Of a stretch of DNA of 64,000 bases, positions 43,666 through 55,004 are shown in pieces. Both the position numbers and the translations under genes were made by a program. The notes beneath the pieces were generated by a model, which worked only from the letters and a program-made list of their open reading frames with translations, was not told where the DNA came from and did no database searches. Numbering within the stretch: the first letter of the stretch is position 1; each line of letters opens with the position of its first letter. Source of the stretch: Pseudoalteromonas citrea (GTDB taxonomy: Bacteria; Pseudomonadota; Gammaproteobacteria; Enterobacterales; Alteromonadaceae); assembly GCF_000238375.3 (NCBI RefSeq), contig NZ_AHBZ03000027.1:496001-560000 (forward strand), in the 5' to 3' direction.

Positions 43666-45270
43666 TTAAGGTGTGTAGTAGATAGGGGAGTTTGGTCCAA
43701 CGGGTAAGCCAAACCCAAATACCCAAATATAAAATAATGCGACCCATCCGATAAGGAAGAACATACTGTAAGGCAACATAGTCGCTACTAGCGTACCAAT
43801 GCCCATATCTTTTTTATACTTGGTTGCTACAGCGAGTATTAAGCCGAAGTAACTCATCATGGGTGTGATCAAGTTCGTTACTGAGTCGCCAATACGATAA
43901 GCTGCTTGAATAGTCTCTGGTGCATAGCCAATAAGCATGAGCATCGGAACAAAAATAGGCGCCGTAACTGCCCATTGTGCTGACGATGAACCCAGAGTTA
44001 AGTTAACCATGGCACACATCAAAATGAACAACACAAAAACTTCTGGTCCAGTTAAGCTCAGAGTTTGCAGCAAAGCTGCGCCATTGATTGCTAAAATTGT
44101 ACCTAGATTAGTCCATTTGAAAAAGGCGACAAATTGCGCTGCAAAGAATACCAACACAATATACATACCCATTGAGCTCATCGACTTACTCATGGCGTCA
44201 ATCACATCTCGGTCGTTTTTCATCGTCCCAACGACACGGCCGTATACAAAACCTGGTATTGCAAAGGTAACAAAGATAAATACGACGATACCTTTTAGAA
44301 AAGGAGAGCCTGCAACAGCCCCTGTCTCTGGGTGACGTAGAATGCCATTCTCAGGTACGATAGTCAGTGCAAGTAATGCAGAAACGACTAACAATGATAC
44401 ACCTGCCCATTTTAACCCTGAGCGCTCTTTGTCAGATAGGTGCTGTATATTATTATCATTTAAATCGATACTCGCTTCATCAGGGTTGTATTTACCTAAG
44501 CGTGGTTCAACAATTTTTTCGGTGACCAGTGTGCCCACGGTTGCAATTAAGAAAACTGATATCATCATGAAATACCAATTTGCTTCAGGGCCAACTTGGT
44601 AATTTGGGTCAATCATTTGTGCCGCTGGTGTCGTTATACCCGCAAGAAGAGGGTCGATTGTTCCTAATAGTAAGTTTGCACTATACCCACCAGATACACC
44701 TGCAAATGCAGCTGCGAGGCCAGCTAGGGGGTGACGCCCTAAACTATGAAATATCATAGCTGCCAGCGGAATAAGAACGACATAACCTAGTTCTGATGCG
44801 GTGTTTGATAGAATGGCGGCAAAAACAACCATGAATGTAACAAGGCGTTTTGAAGCGCCCATTACCATGCCACGCATTGCTGCAGAAAGCATGCCCGAGT
44901 GTTCAGCTACACTGACGCCCAGTAATGCGACCAATACTGTGCCTAAAGGGGCAAAACCGGTAAAGTTAGTCACCAAACCTGTCACTATTTTTTGCAGGCC
45001 TTCAGCACTTAACAAGCTAACAACTTCGATAACACCATCAGGATCACGCCCTGCAGAGCCTACCGGGCGAGGGTCTATGGCGCTAAGGCCAAACCAATCT
45101 GCAATGCCACTGAATATGACTATCGCTACACAGAACATAGCGAATAAAGTGATAGGGTGGGGAAGCATGTTACCCAAAAATTCAACGGTAGCTAAAAAGC
45201 GGTTAAACCACCCTTTAGGGTGTTGAGAGCCTTCATCCCCTTGAGCTGGTGTCTTTACAGCATTTGACAT
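43666..45270 (-). CDS. AbgT-family transporter
   Basis: Chosen start gives MSNAVKTPAQG (534 residues; GAGAAC lies 9-14 bases upstream); a frame starting 14 codons earlier is rejected. About 11-12 membrane helices are present. LPHPITLFAMFC, AILSNTASELGYVVLIPLAAMIF and GVSGGYSANLLLGTIDPLLAGITTPAAQM, then VTNLITPMMSYFG near the end, are typical of AbgT/YdaH. Family members import p-aminobenzoyl-glutamate or export sulfonamides by proton or sodium coupling. No abgAB hydrolase genes flank it, so the true cargo is open. Confidence 0.9.
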   Translation of the reverse strand: MSNAVKTPAQGDEGSQHPKGWFNRFLATVEFLGNMLPHPITLFAMFCVAIVIFSGIADWFGLSAIDPRPVGSAGRDPDGVIEVVSLLSAEGLQKIVTGLVTNFTGFAPLGTVLVALLGVSVAEHSGMLSAAMRGMVMGASKRLVTFMVVFAAILSNTASELGYVVLIPLAAMIFHSLGRHPLAGLAAAFAGVSGGYSANLLLGTIDPLLAGITTPAAQMIDPNYQVGPEANWYFMMISVFLIATVGTLVTEKIVEPRLGKYNPDEASIDLNDNNIQHLSDKERSGLKWAGVSLLVVSALLALTIVPENGILRHPETGAVAGSPFLKGIVVFIFVTFAIPGFVYGRVVGTMKNDRDVIDAMSKSMSSMGMYIVLVFFAAQFVAFFKWTNLGTILAINGAALLQTLSLTGPEVFVLFILMCAMVNLTLGSSSAQWAVTAPIFVPMLMLIGYAPETIQAAYRIGDSVTNLITPMMSYFGLILAVATKYKKDMGIGTLVATMLPYSMFFLIGWVALFYIWVFGFGLPVGPNSPIYYTP

Positions 45271-45473
45271 AGCTTTTGTTCTCAAGTCTAAAAATTGGCG
45301 ATAAGGTACCACTTTTTAAAGCGATGGTCATTCAGATACGGCGATTTATGTCATTAATGCGTTAAAAGTTAGATCTTGATTAATTCATCAGCTAAATGAG
45401 AGGAGGGTTTACCGTGATTAGATATCAAGAACCCCGTATAAACAAATGACTAAACTGAAGAGTACCCGCACAT

Positions 45474-45788
45474 TTAATCAAGAATACCTTTGAACAACAG
45501 CGGGTAGCGCCTTATGCGATTGCCAATGTAGTCGTTTGCAAGGATCTGCTGACGGATCCGCTCGATGTCATGATCAATAACCAGTACCAATTCAATACGC
45601 TCAATTGCCGTTAAGAACCCGCGCTTGAGATGTATTTGAGTCTTATAATAATCACAATTGCGTTTGATTATTTCAACTTTATGAGGCGCACGTTGCAGCT
45701 CGCTCAATACCTCAATCAGGTATGGTGTTGCCTGCACATTATCTCTTGTTAAACCGCGTTGTTTCAAACGTCGTTTGTTACCGTACAT
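45474..45788 (-). CDS. Small basic protein of unknown function
   Basis: A 104-residue Arg/Lys-rich protein (MYGNKRRLKQRGLTRDN at the start, IGNRIRRYPLLFKG at the end), soluble, probably all-helical. It follows the DUF3081 gene by 9 bases on the same strand and is likely co-translated. I do not recognise a family. Confidence 0.6.
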   Translation of the reverse strand: MYGNKRRLKQRGLTRDNVQATPYLIEVLSELQRAPHKVEIIKRNCDYYKTQIHLKRGFLTAIERIELVLVIDHDIERIRQQILANDYIGNRIRRYPLLFKGILD

Positions 45789-45797
45789 ATGATGTCT

Positions 45798-46061
45798 TTA
45801 TTGCTCTGCTAGTTTGTAAATATGTTCAATCTTGCTGAGAAAGTCGTACTTCTGTTTGTCGTGCTCATAATCCAGATGATAGGTGTTATGAAAGCCGTAT
45901 CGCATCACGACACCACTGCCTTGCAAGTAGACAGTGTAACCATCAAAGTCAGAGAACGCTGTTAGACCCTGGAAGTGCTTACCCTGTTGTGTCTGCTCGC
46001 CATTTTTTTGTACAAACTCGAATACACTTAAAATTGTTTTGCTGTCTATATCATTTTTCAT
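45798..46061 (-). CDS. DUF3081-like small protein
   Basis: The 87-residue protein has LTAFSDFDGYTVYLQGSGVVMRYGFHNTYHLDYE, the core I associate with DUF3081 of marine gammaproteobacteria. AGGAG precedes the ATG well. No function is known. It heads a two-gene operon, divergent from RNase Z. Confidence 0.7.
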   Translation of the reverse strand: MKNDIDSKTILSVFEFVQKNGEQTQQGKHFQGLTAFSDFDGYTVYLQGSGVVMRYGFHNTYHLDYEHDKQKYDFLSKIEHIYKLAEQ

Positions 46062-46144
46062 TTCTTGCTCCTGTTATAATTAATGATACGTGTAAAAAGT
46101 GCGATATGATCTAAGTCAATAAAAATAGGTTAAATTTAATCACT

Positions 46145-47083
46145 ATGAAAATACAGTTTTTAGGCACTTCATCGGGATCTCCTAGTTTATCTAGGAATGT
46201 ATCTGCAACGGCGATTGGTTTTGAAAAATCAAAAGAGTGGCTTTTAGTTGACTGTGGTGAAGGGACTCAGCATCAAGTGTTGAGAAGCGAGTACACGGTC
46301 TATCATTTAAGTATAATTTGTATAACACATTTACACGGTGATCATTGCTATGGCTTACCTGAGCTATTAGCGTCAATGTCCATGAGTGGCCGAACGAAAA
46401 CGGTAAACTTAGTTGCACCTAAAAAGGTGGTGGAGTTTATTCACTCAACATTGGTACTAACAGACGTAGCGCTAAATTTCGAACTACATTGCCATATGGT
46501 TGAAGAACTAGATGCTGCATTAGATTTTCCCCTTTGCCGTATTGATGTGATTAAATTACAGCACCGAGTACCAAGTTATGGTTTTAAGTTAACCGAGAAA
46601 AGCATTCCGAAGAAGTTGCTAATTGATAAGTTAACTGCTCATGGTATTGAACCTGGCCCGCATTTTAACGCACTGCAAAAAGGGTTAGACGTCTCTTTTA
46701 ATGGCAAATTGTTGGTTGCTGATAATTTTACTTATAACAGCTGGCGAGCAAGAGTAGTAATTATTTGTGGCGACAATGAGAAACCTAATTTATTAAAGCC
46801 CTATATAGATGGTGTTGATGTATTGGTTCACGAGGCGACATTTACGCATCGAGATTTACATAAAGTCGGTATGCATACTGGGCACTCTGACGCAAAACGG
46901 GTCGCGCAGTTCGCGCAAGAACATCAAGTGCCGCAATTGGTGTTATTTCATTTTAGTGTACGATATCACGGATCCGGGCTATTAAGTCAGCTATTGGCAG
47001 AGGCCAGCGCATATTACGACGGCCATTTACGATTAGTTGAGGACTTTGATTTACTTTTGATTGACAAGCATATCAGAAAGTAA
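46145..47083 (+). CDS. rnz: Ribonuclease Z
   Basis: This 312-residue metallo-beta-lactamase-fold tRNA 3'-endonuclease has the zinc motif HLHGDH (62-67, followed by Gly-Leu-Pro), a later HEATFTHRDL, HTGHSDAKRVAQFAQE and HFSVRY, typical of RNase Z. It trims the 3' trailer of tRNA precursors. The N-terminus MKIQFLGTSSGSPS is canonical. The final 33 bases overlap the DUF2252 gene tail-to-tail. Confidence 0.9.
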   Translation: MKIQFLGTSSGSPSLSRNVSATAIGFEKSKEWLLVDCGEGTQHQVLRSEYTVYHLSIICITHLHGDHCYGLPELLASMSMSGRTKTVNLVAPKKVVEFIHSTLVLTDVALNFELHCHMVEELDAALDFPLCRIDVIKLQHRVPSYGFKLTEKSIPKKLLIDKLTAHGIEPGPHFNALQKGLDVSFNGKLLVADNFTYNSWRARVVIICGDNEKPNLLKPYIDGVDVLVHEATFTHRDLHKVGMHTGHSDAKRVAQFAQEHQVPQLVLFHFSVRYHGSGLLSQLLAEASAYYDGHLRLVEDFDLLLIDKHIRK

Positions 47084-48370
47084 CAATTGGTCTACTTCCA
47101 TCTGCTTTGCGTATTTTTTGGCTACTTTAATTAATGTATTAATATGATTTGGTAATATCTCAGTGACTTTTTGTTGGAAAATGATTGAGCGACGGTCACC
47201 ACGCATATGTGCCAGTGCTAACGTAAAGCCACAGCTTTGTGCGAACTGCTCGAAACCGGTTTTATGTGCAGCCCGCTTACCTAAACAAAAGTCCTCAGGG
47301 TCAAGACCGACCCTTGCATGATGGCGAGAACGTAGTAACCAATGTGTATCTAGCCAGATCGCATCATCTAAGACTAGATCGGGGCGTCGCTGCATCTTGC
47401 GTTGACAATTAACAGTAAGGTGAGCAGGGTTGAGCTCATTGATCGGGCTCAGTGCTGGGAAATAAAATAACGGTGCGGCTGGCCGTTGTTGTTTAACCTC
47501 GACAACATGACATAGGTTTAAGGCTTGTGGCTGTGTGTCAGTCACTTTAGGACCTACAAGCAGGTAATAACGACGCATATTATTAGAACCTGTACCTGCA
47601 TTTAGTCGTTCAACACAGGCTAAAATTGTATCATCTACATAAGGTGAAAAGCGCGAAATCAGTTCCTGCTGGTGTTGTTCTGATAATGTTTCAAATCGCT
47701 GTGGGTTTGTTTTGAATTTCAGCTGACTATTTGTCAGGTCTAATTCTTTTGCCAATGTACTACTGGTTAAGAATGCAGCTCCGCCAGCCATACGTTGTAA
47801 GCCTTTCTGCCAGCGTTTATGTAAAATATGCTCTTTATCAAACTCTATTAACGCAGACTGATTATTAAGCTCACCTTTAACAGAAAGATCGCATGATTGC
47901 AGATATTGGGTAACAAAAGCGTGAGCAGCAGCATCTGTTTGACACTCTGTCACAAGCGGCTTTTGCCTGATCTTTAAGTTTTCACTTGCTTGTTGTAGGT
48001 TTTTACAATGTGTTTGGCTCAAATATAAACTGACAATAAAACGGAAGAGGTCCCAAACCATATGACCGATACAGGCGTCGTCAAAATCATTAGGTGCGAA
48101 AATTAATTGGTCCCCATGAGAGCCTTCTTCGCTTATAAAACCAAAATTGCCGGTATGACAGTCACCAACAATATTGGTTAGTGGCAGATGGTACAATTCA
48201 TCAGGAAGATGAATTGACTTGTTTGCTAAATCACGATACATCAGCGAAGCACTGCCACGGAAGAAAAAGAATGGACTACTGGCCATTTTTTTATGTTTGT
48301 TGATCCCTAGGTTTATCGAGGCGTTGTCTGTTGACTCGAGCACGTCACGAATAATGTCTTTTCTGATCAT
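47051..48370 (-). CDS. DUF2252 family protein (kinase-like)
   Basis: The start is the ATG giving MIRKDIIRDVL (AAGGA upstream), rather than six codons earlier. The protein of about 439 residues has the DUF2252 features PFFFFRGSASLMYRDL, IVGDCHTGNFGF, NDFDDACIGHMVWDL, KRAAHKTGFEQFAQSCG and AHMRG. GDCHTGNFG mimics the catalytic loop of aminoglycoside phosphotransferases (HGDxxxxN), and NDFDDA the metal-binding Asp, so a kinase-type reaction is plausible. No substrate is known. Confidence 0.85.
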   Translation of the reverse strand: MIRKDIIRDVLESTDNASINLGINKHKKMASSPFFFFRGSASLMYRDLANKSIHLPDELYHLPLTNIVGDCHTGNFGFISEEGSHGDQLIFAPNDFDDACIGHMVWDLFRFIVSLYLSQTHCKNLQQASENLKIRQKPLVTECQTDAAAHAFVTQYLQSCDLSVKGELNNQSALIEFDKEHILHKRWQKGLQRMAGGAAFLTSSTLAKELDLTNSQLKFKTNPQRFETLSEQHQQELISRFSPYVDDTILACVERLNAGTGSNNMRRYYLLVGPKVTDTQPQALNLCHVVEVKQQRPAAPLFYFPALSPINELNPAHLTVNCQRKMQRRPDLVLDDAIWLDTHWLLRSRHHARVGLDPEDFCLGKRAAHKTGFEQFAQSCGFTLALAHMRGDRRSIIFQQKVTEILPNHINTLIKVAKKYAKQMEVDQLLLSDMLVNQK

Positions 48371-48812
48371 GATATATCCTTCAACCAATATCTTTAATTA
48401 AACTGCGAGTTATAGCAAAGTTGGGGTTAACTGTGTACTTAACACTATCATATTTAACTATCGCGAATTGCCATATAAAGCAATACTATTTCTGAAACTC
48501 AGATTTAAATAATACGACTCTTAGCAAATACGCTACTTAAATAATATGACAATTATGCTACGAACAGTCTTTGATTGTGCGTAGTTTTGTAATGGTGCCC
48601 TTGATGACCTTATATCAACTACCGAGTGCAATGATACCATTGGCAACGGTGACAGTATTACTCTTAGAATGGGGCTGATAAGCGAAAAAATATTTGGTTT
48701 TTGCTCAGTGTGGTTCTGATTTAAGAAACATGGTGTGTGTTTGAAATATAAAAGGCAATGGTATGACATTACCTTTTATATGTATCGCTTGCTGAGGTTG
48801 AATCAATCGGAC
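48371..48812. other. Gene-free stretch
   Basis: No confident gene. A short plus-strand frame (48592-48678) encodes 28 hydrophobic residues (LMTLYQLPSAMIPL, ATVTVLLLEWG) that could be a transporter C-terminal remnant; it has no ribosome-binding site or upstream continuation. The right end holds a hairpin (48746-48781) that may end the DUF1338 transcript. Confidence 0.4.
48746..48781 (-). terminator. Putative terminator after the DUF1338 gene
   Basis: Arms ATATAAAAGGCAATG and CATTACCTTTTATAT (48746-48760, 48767-48781) pair with one mismatch around a 6-base loop, 32 bases beyond the stop on the minus strand. Confidence 0.6.
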
Positions 48813-49616
48813 TTAACGTGCGTTAGTACTTTCAAATATCTTATCAGCAGAAGCGGCAACAAAACCAGTATATAGCTGTCCATCTGGCATTGCATAGCGC
48901 AGCGCAAATTCATAAAAACAGCTAGGGATTTTAAATTCACCATCGCTGAAAGTTACTGGGTGGTGATCCGCAAGTGTAGAAGATTGCTCTAGTAATACTT
49001 CCGGTGAGCCTTTAACCTCTCCACCCGCTGTATTTAGCTGAAAGCCCGCATCTTTTAAATTTTGATTAACGGCATTTATATCAGAAAAATTACTGAGGTA
49101 ATTGATACTAACTGTGAAGTGGTTTGCTCTGTAGCCCCATGCAGCCATCCACGCTGCATATTCGCTTTCAGCCAACAGGGCTTGATAAGTTTCATGACTT
49201 ACTTGCCAGTGAGTACCTGAATACAAAAAGTTATCTGCCGTTATGGCTGTTTCATCAATTTCAGCAACCATTGCGTTAACTAATGTTTGTAGCTGTTGCG
49301 AGCACTTTTCTACCAATAATTCTGAAATAAATACTTTTGGTTTAGTTGGATCAGAATGCTCATAGTGTTTGGCATAGAGCTTTTTCGCTTCGAAATGGTA
49401 CTCTCCACATTCCTTATAGCCAACCGCTAAAAAATGCGCCGCTAACTTCTCTAAGCCGATTTTTTCATGATTAAAGGTACGTAATGCGATGTGATCATTA
49501 ATCACATCGTCTTGCTGAGTTGAGCCTAAAAGTTCATGGACTTTTACTGCTGACGGAGTCACTTCTAAATAGTTATTCCAAAGTTGTTGAAATAATTGGT
49601 CGACATTGTTGTGCAT
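48813..49616 (-). CDS. DUF1338 iron-dependent dioxygenase (HglS/YdcJ type)
   Basis: The 267-residue protein is of the DUF1338 (2-oxoadipate dioxygenase/decarboxylase) fold. Likely Fe(II) ligands are His in NDHIALRTF, His in RANHFTVSIN and Glu in FYEFALRYAM. HglS members convert 2-oxoadipate to 2-hydroxyglutarate in lysine breakdown. Here it lies 71 bases after astA in the arginine succinyltransferase cluster, so it may act on an arginine/ornithine or lysine-derived oxo acid. It is shorter than HglS (about 460) and may be the minimal form. Confidence 0.8.
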   Translation of the reverse strand: MHNNVDQLFQQLWNNYLEVTPSAVKVHELLGSTQQDDVINDHIALRTFNHEKIGLEKLAAHFLAVGYKECGEYHFEAKKLYAKHYEHSDPTKPKVFISELLVEKCSQQLQTLVNAMVAEIDETAITADNFLYSGTHWQVSHETYQALLAESEYAAWMAAWGYRANHFTVSINYLSNFSDINAVNQNLKDAGFQLNTAGGEVKGSPEVLLEQSSTLADHHPVTFSDGEFKIPSCFYEFALRYAMPDGQLYTGFVAASADKIFESTNAR

Positions 49617-49687
49617 AATGGGGTCCTATAATTTACGGTGTAATACCGTGTTAAACTTGATGCTATCTTAAGCACGACGCAGCAAGG

Positions 49688-50707
49688 TTATAATTTAAAT
49701 ATTCGAACGGAATCTCCGTTACTCACGTTAAGTACAGATGCTACATCTTGCTCAATATCAATCACGTTTTCACTTTCATGATAGGTAACTTTATCAGTAA
49801 AGGTTGCTCTAAAGTTTTTAAGCTGTTGGTTAGAAATCGCAAAGCTCTGTTTCGATGCAACGTGACAAATATTGACAGTAACAACACATGATTCTTGTAC
49901 CGTTTGGATATTATTTAATTTAGCTTCTACAGTGGGACCTGCATCAAACAGATCAACATAGCCTCTATGCTCAAAGCCCTCTTTCTCTAATAAGCGCAGT
50001 GCTGGTTTGGTTTTATCATGTACTTTACCAATGACGGCCTGCGCCTTTGCACTTAGCAAATTTGCATAAATAGGATACTTTGGCATGAGCTCACTGATAA
50101 AGACTTTGTCACCCAGCCCGACTAAGTGATCGGCTTGAGGAAATTCAATGCTAAAAAAGTGTTCTTGTAACCACTGCCAAAATGGAGAGTGGCCATGTTC
50201 GTCGCTTACACCGCGCATTTCAGCGATAACAGTATCACTAAAACGGGCACTATGATCAGCCATAAACGTGAAGCGAGAGCGGCTCAAAAAACGCCCGGCT
50301 AAGCCCTTTCTGTAATCCTCTCGGAGAAACAATGTGCAAATTTCACTTGCACCAGTGTAATCGTTACACATCGAAAGTATATCGACTGTGTTATAGACCT
50401 TTAATGTCGGTGAGTGATGAACTGTTTTACCTAAATGATAATGATAAAGAGGAACTGCCATTCCTACTGCGGATTCTACCGCAGTAGTGCCCATTATTTC
50501 ACCAGTGTCACTGTCTTCTAAAACAAATAAGTAACCTTCATCCTGAGGGGCACTGAGCTGTTTTGCAAAGCTATTTTCTGAGCGAACTATTTTTTCTTGT
50601 AAGAGTTCATCATTAACAGGTAATGAAGTAAAACCGTGGCCTGATTCTACGGCGATCTGACGTAACGCATCAAAGTCAGAATTCTGTATTGGTCTGAGTA
50701 TATGCAT
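49688..50707 (-). CDS. astA: Arginine N-succinyltransferase
   Basis: AstA transfers succinyl from succinyl-CoA to arginine, first step of the AST pathway of arginine breakdown to glutamate. The 339-residue protein is of family length with MHILRPIQNSDFDAL, FVLEDSDTGEIMGTTAVESAVG, ICTLFLREDYRKGLAGRFLSRSRF, AEMRGVSDEHGHSPFWQWL and RGYVDLFDAGPTVEA, all typical. It is 40 bases after astC on the same strand. Confidence 0.95.
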   Translation of the reverse strand: MHILRPIQNSDFDALRQIAVESGHGFTSLPVNDELLQEKIVRSENSFAKQLSAPQDEGYLFVLEDSDTGEIMGTTAVESAVGMAVPLYHYHLGKTVHHSPTLKVYNTVDILSMCNDYTGASEICTLFLREDYRKGLAGRFLSRSRFTFMADHSARFSDTVIAEMRGVSDEHGHSPFWQWLQEHFFSIEFPQADHLVGLGDKVFISELMPKYPIYANLLSAKAQAVIGKVHDKTKPALRLLEKEGFEHRGYVDLFDAGPTVEAKLNNIQTVQESCVVTVNICHVASKQSFAISNQQLKNFRATFTDKVTYHESENVIDIEQDVASVLNVSNGDSVRIFKL

Positions 50708-50747
50708 AGTGCAACCTAAGGGGCGCTGAACGGCACCCCTAGTCGTG

Positions 50748-52186
<1,439 letters not shown>

Positions 52187-52612
52187 ATGAATAAACACGA
52201 TGAAAAGCTCATTGCTTTGCTACGAACAAATGCAAGATCTAGTATTTCAGACTTAGCTAGGAATTTGGATGTCTCTCGATCAACAGTTCAAAGCCGACTT
52301 TTAAAATTAGAGCAGTCAGGTGTGATCACCGGTTATAGTGTTGAATTTGGCGCAACCTATATCGAGGGGTTAGTGTCTGCACACGTCTCTATTAAGATCC
52401 GGCAAAAATTAACGACACAAACAACAATTGCGTTGAAACACATTGATCAGATCAGTGCGCTTTATGCTATTAGCGGCGAATATGACATGATTGCGTTGGT
52501 TGAAGCGCAAAGTTTAGAGCAGCTCAATCATATCCTTGATGATATTGGTAACTTAGACGGGGTAGAACGAACAAATTCAGCGGTTATTTTGGAAACCAAA
52601 TTTAAACGTTAG
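52187..52612 (+). CDS. Lrp/AsnC-family transcriptional regulator
   Basis: I start it at MNKHDEKLIALLRTNARSS, the usual N-terminus of the family; a longer frame adds 15 basic/hydrophobic residues with no match. The N-terminal HTH is in ISDLARNLDVSRSTVQSRLLKLEQSGVI and the C-terminal RAM domain in AHVSIKIRQK... and ISGEYDMIALVEAQSLEQLN. It probably controls the divergent astCA cluster in response to an amino acid. Ends 7 bases from the GGDEF-EAL gene tail-to-tail. Confidence 0.88.
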   Translation: MNKHDEKLIALLRTNARSSISDLARNLDVSRSTVQSRLLKLEQSGVITGYSVEFGATYIEGLVSAHVSIKIRQKLTTQTTIALKHIDQISALYAISGEYDMIALVEAQSLEQLNHILDDIGNLDGVERTNSAVILETKFKR

Positions 52613-52619
52613 TATTGGC

Positions 52620-54539
52620 TCATTGCTTTCCTTCAGGCAGCCAGATACTCGTTCCCGTTGACGCTATGTGATTAACGTTGCCTTTGAGTACCTTTGTTCC
52701 AACATTGTGTGAAGTTTCTGGGCGACTGACAAGGTAACCTTGAACGCAACGAATGCCCATGCTTTTTACCAGCTCAAACTGTTCGGCTTGTTCGACGCCT
52801 TCAGCGACAATTTTCAGTCCTAATTGAGCGCCCAGTTCACTAATAGAATTGAGGATCTTATGATACTTTGCATTTTGACTTGCTTGAGTAATAAAGAGTT
52901 TATCGATTTTTATAACGTCTATCGGTAAATCAGCAAGCGTACTGAGTGAGCTAAATCCAGTGCCAAAGTCATCAATGGCGATGGTTATTCCTGCACGGCG
53001 GCATGCTTCTAATTCTTCGATTATTTTATCGCTCGCTGTTATCAGGGTTGATTCGGTTATTTCTAACATAAGCGAGGTAGCAGGTAAGCCGGTTTTTTCT
53101 AAAGTTTGCGTAACCCATTGTGCAACCGGTCTATGTTTTAACTGGATACCTGATACATTGACAGAGATTTTAACTTTCTTCATCCCAGCATTATGCCACG
53201 CCGACATTTGTCTACATGACTCGAGTAAAATCCAGTCGCCGAGTTCGAGGATTAAGTTTGACTCTTCAGCGATGGGAATAAACTCTGTGGGTGGGATCAA
53301 CCCTTCAATTGGATGATGCCAACGGATAAGCGCTTCAAAATAGTCTATGGCACAATCTTCTACGTGGACGATTGGTTGAAAAGACAGGTGGAAATTTTGT
53401 GATGCGATCGCCAATCTAAGTTCTTCTAATAAGTAATGATAGCGCCTGATTTTACTCCCCATCTCTGGGGAATATACTTTAAAAATACCGCGGCCATCAG
53501 TTTTGGCTCGATACATTGCAACGTCAGCCATTTGTAACAGCGCATGCGGATGAGATGCGCTTTCAGGGTAAATAGCGATACCTATACTAGCCCCAATTTT
53601 TACTATCTTATTACCTAGAATGAAATCGCGTTCAATTTCGTTAAGCACAGTTTGTGCGACTTGCGTGCAAAAGCTTGAATCTTCTATTTTAGGAATGAAT
53701 ATAGAGAATTCATCACCGCCGAGGCGAGATAAGTTTTGTTCCAAACCGTGAATAGGGTGTATGTCTTGTACGTTATATTGTTTAACGACGCTAATTAGCC
53801 TGTTAGCAACTTGGATAAGAATTTCATCGCCAAAGCTATGGCCAAATGAATCATTTACTTGTTTGAAACCGTCCAAATCAATGAAGAGTAAACCACAATG
53901 TTGATTCTTGTTTTCGGCCTGTGTCAGTTGAATATCTAGATGCTCTAAGTAAGCATGTCGATCGATTAACTGGGTTAATTTGTCTTGATAAATATGACTA
54001 TCGGTTTGCTGCTTAATTTTGTTTAAGTTGTCTGAGATAGCATGTATGGCATGACTTATTTGCGCTAGAGGACCACCATGGTGAAGCGTTTGTGTTTTTA
54101 TGTCGAGCAAATTGACGAGCCGATTAATATCTTTGTGAACCGCATGTAAGGCTTGATTGTTTTTGTGCTTTTTTCGCTCATTCCTAAATACAAACAGGAT
54201 AGCCAGCAGTAACGTGGTTAAAGTAATTAATGCTGTAGAAGACAAGAATGTGGTTGTGATTAGATCAGAGTTTTTAGCTAGAACTAAATTATCTCCGTGC
54301 TTATGCAAGAGGACGTAGGTGCTTTGATGATGCCGAAAAAACTGTTGTCCAAGAATAAATTTTTGATACCAAGGTGTTGCAATTTTTTCACTTTCGCTGA
54401 TGTTTATTTCAATAAGTGAAATATTGTTAAACCCATGGTGGGCGTCAACGCAAGTTTTTGAGAAAAGTATGTTGATAACATAGCCAAATAGAAACGTGCT
54501 TATGAATAAAAAGCTTAATATTTTTAATGTTTTGCTCAT
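52620..54539 (-). CDS. Membrane GGDEF-EAL protein (c-di-GMP synthesis and breakdown)
   Basis: The 639-residue protein has two membrane helices (about 5-27 and 92-117) around a small periplasmic loop, then GGDEF and EAL domains. The GGDEF motif is intact (SRLGGDEFSIF) with no RxxD inhibitory site directly before it. EAL motifs are intact too: FEALIRW, LEITES, IDDFGTGFSSL, VIKIDKLFI, VAEGVE and QGYLVSRP. So it may both make and hydrolyse c-di-GMP. The periplasmic sensor is short (about 60 residues) and unassigned. Neighbours give no clue. Confidence 0.92.
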   Translation of the reverse strand: MSKTLKILSFLFISTFLFGYVINILFSKTCVDAHHGFNNISLIEINISESEKIATPWYQKFILGQQFFRHHQSTYVLLHKHGDNLVLAKNSDLITTTFLSSTALITLTTLLLAILFVFRNERKKHKNNQALHAVHKDINRLVNLLDIKTQTLHHGGPLAQISHAIHAISDNLNKIKQQTDSHIYQDKLTQLIDRHAYLEHLDIQLTQAENKNQHCGLLFIDLDGFKQVNDSFGHSFGDEILIQVANRLISVVKQYNVQDIHPIHGLEQNLSRLGGDEFSIFIPKIEDSSFCTQVAQTVLNEIERDFILGNKIVKIGASIGIAIYPESASHPHALLQMADVAMYRAKTDGRGIFKVYSPEMGSKIRRYHYLLEELRLAIASQNFHLSFQPIVHVEDCAIDYFEALIRWHHPIEGLIPPTEFIPIAEESNLILELGDWILLESCRQMSAWHNAGMKKVKISVNVSGIQLKHRPVAQWVTQTLEKTGLPATSLMLEITESTLITASDKIIEELEACRRAGITIAIDDFGTGFSSLSTLADLPIDVIKIDKLFITQASQNAKYHKILNSISELGAQLGLKIVAEGVEQAEQFELVKSMGIRCVQGYLVSRPETSHNVGTKVLKGNVNHIASTGTSIWLPEGKQ

Positions 54540-55004
54540 AGCTGGCTAAATCCGGAACCTTAAATTTATACACACTTTGAATGCACACTTCATTATACAT
54601 ATCTAAGCCATAAGAATTATAACCTTTTACACCCTTTTTTTCTTTATTTCAATTATGTTTCTCGTCTAAGTGTATTATTGTGGAAGGAATAAACAATACT
54701 ATGATGGTAGTCAATCTTTAGATTAATTCACTTTACATGAGAAGTATTCTCACCTAATTTTTAATAACTCTCACAATTTGGTCTGTGTTTTGCTACCTAG
54801 GTATGCATGACTTAAAGTTAGACTTAACTGGCATTGTTTAGCACTTAATTGGTGCAAATGCCGAAATTTTGCACTGTCATAAAGCATAAATATTGTTTTG
54901 TTGTAATGTGTAATAACGCCCACCGTTTCCGATTGTTGAGCAGTTAAAGGCACGGCGCTGTGGCAAGGATGTAATTACCCAAACTTATTTATTTGGAGCC
55001 TGCT
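54540..55004. other. Gene-free stretch with the glycogen operon promoter
   Basis: No convincing coding frame; a 60-codon minus-strand frame (54771-54953) lacks a family match. The region is the probable promoter of the glycogen operon on the right and of the GGDEF-EAL gene on the left. GGAG at 54995-54998 serves the first glycogen gene. I see no clear -10/-35 pair or operator. Confidence 0.5.

Noticed and set aside
54771..54953. 60-codon minus-strand frame before the glycogen operon
   Set aside because: No recognisable domain or ribosome-binding site; mixed composition typical of random frames.
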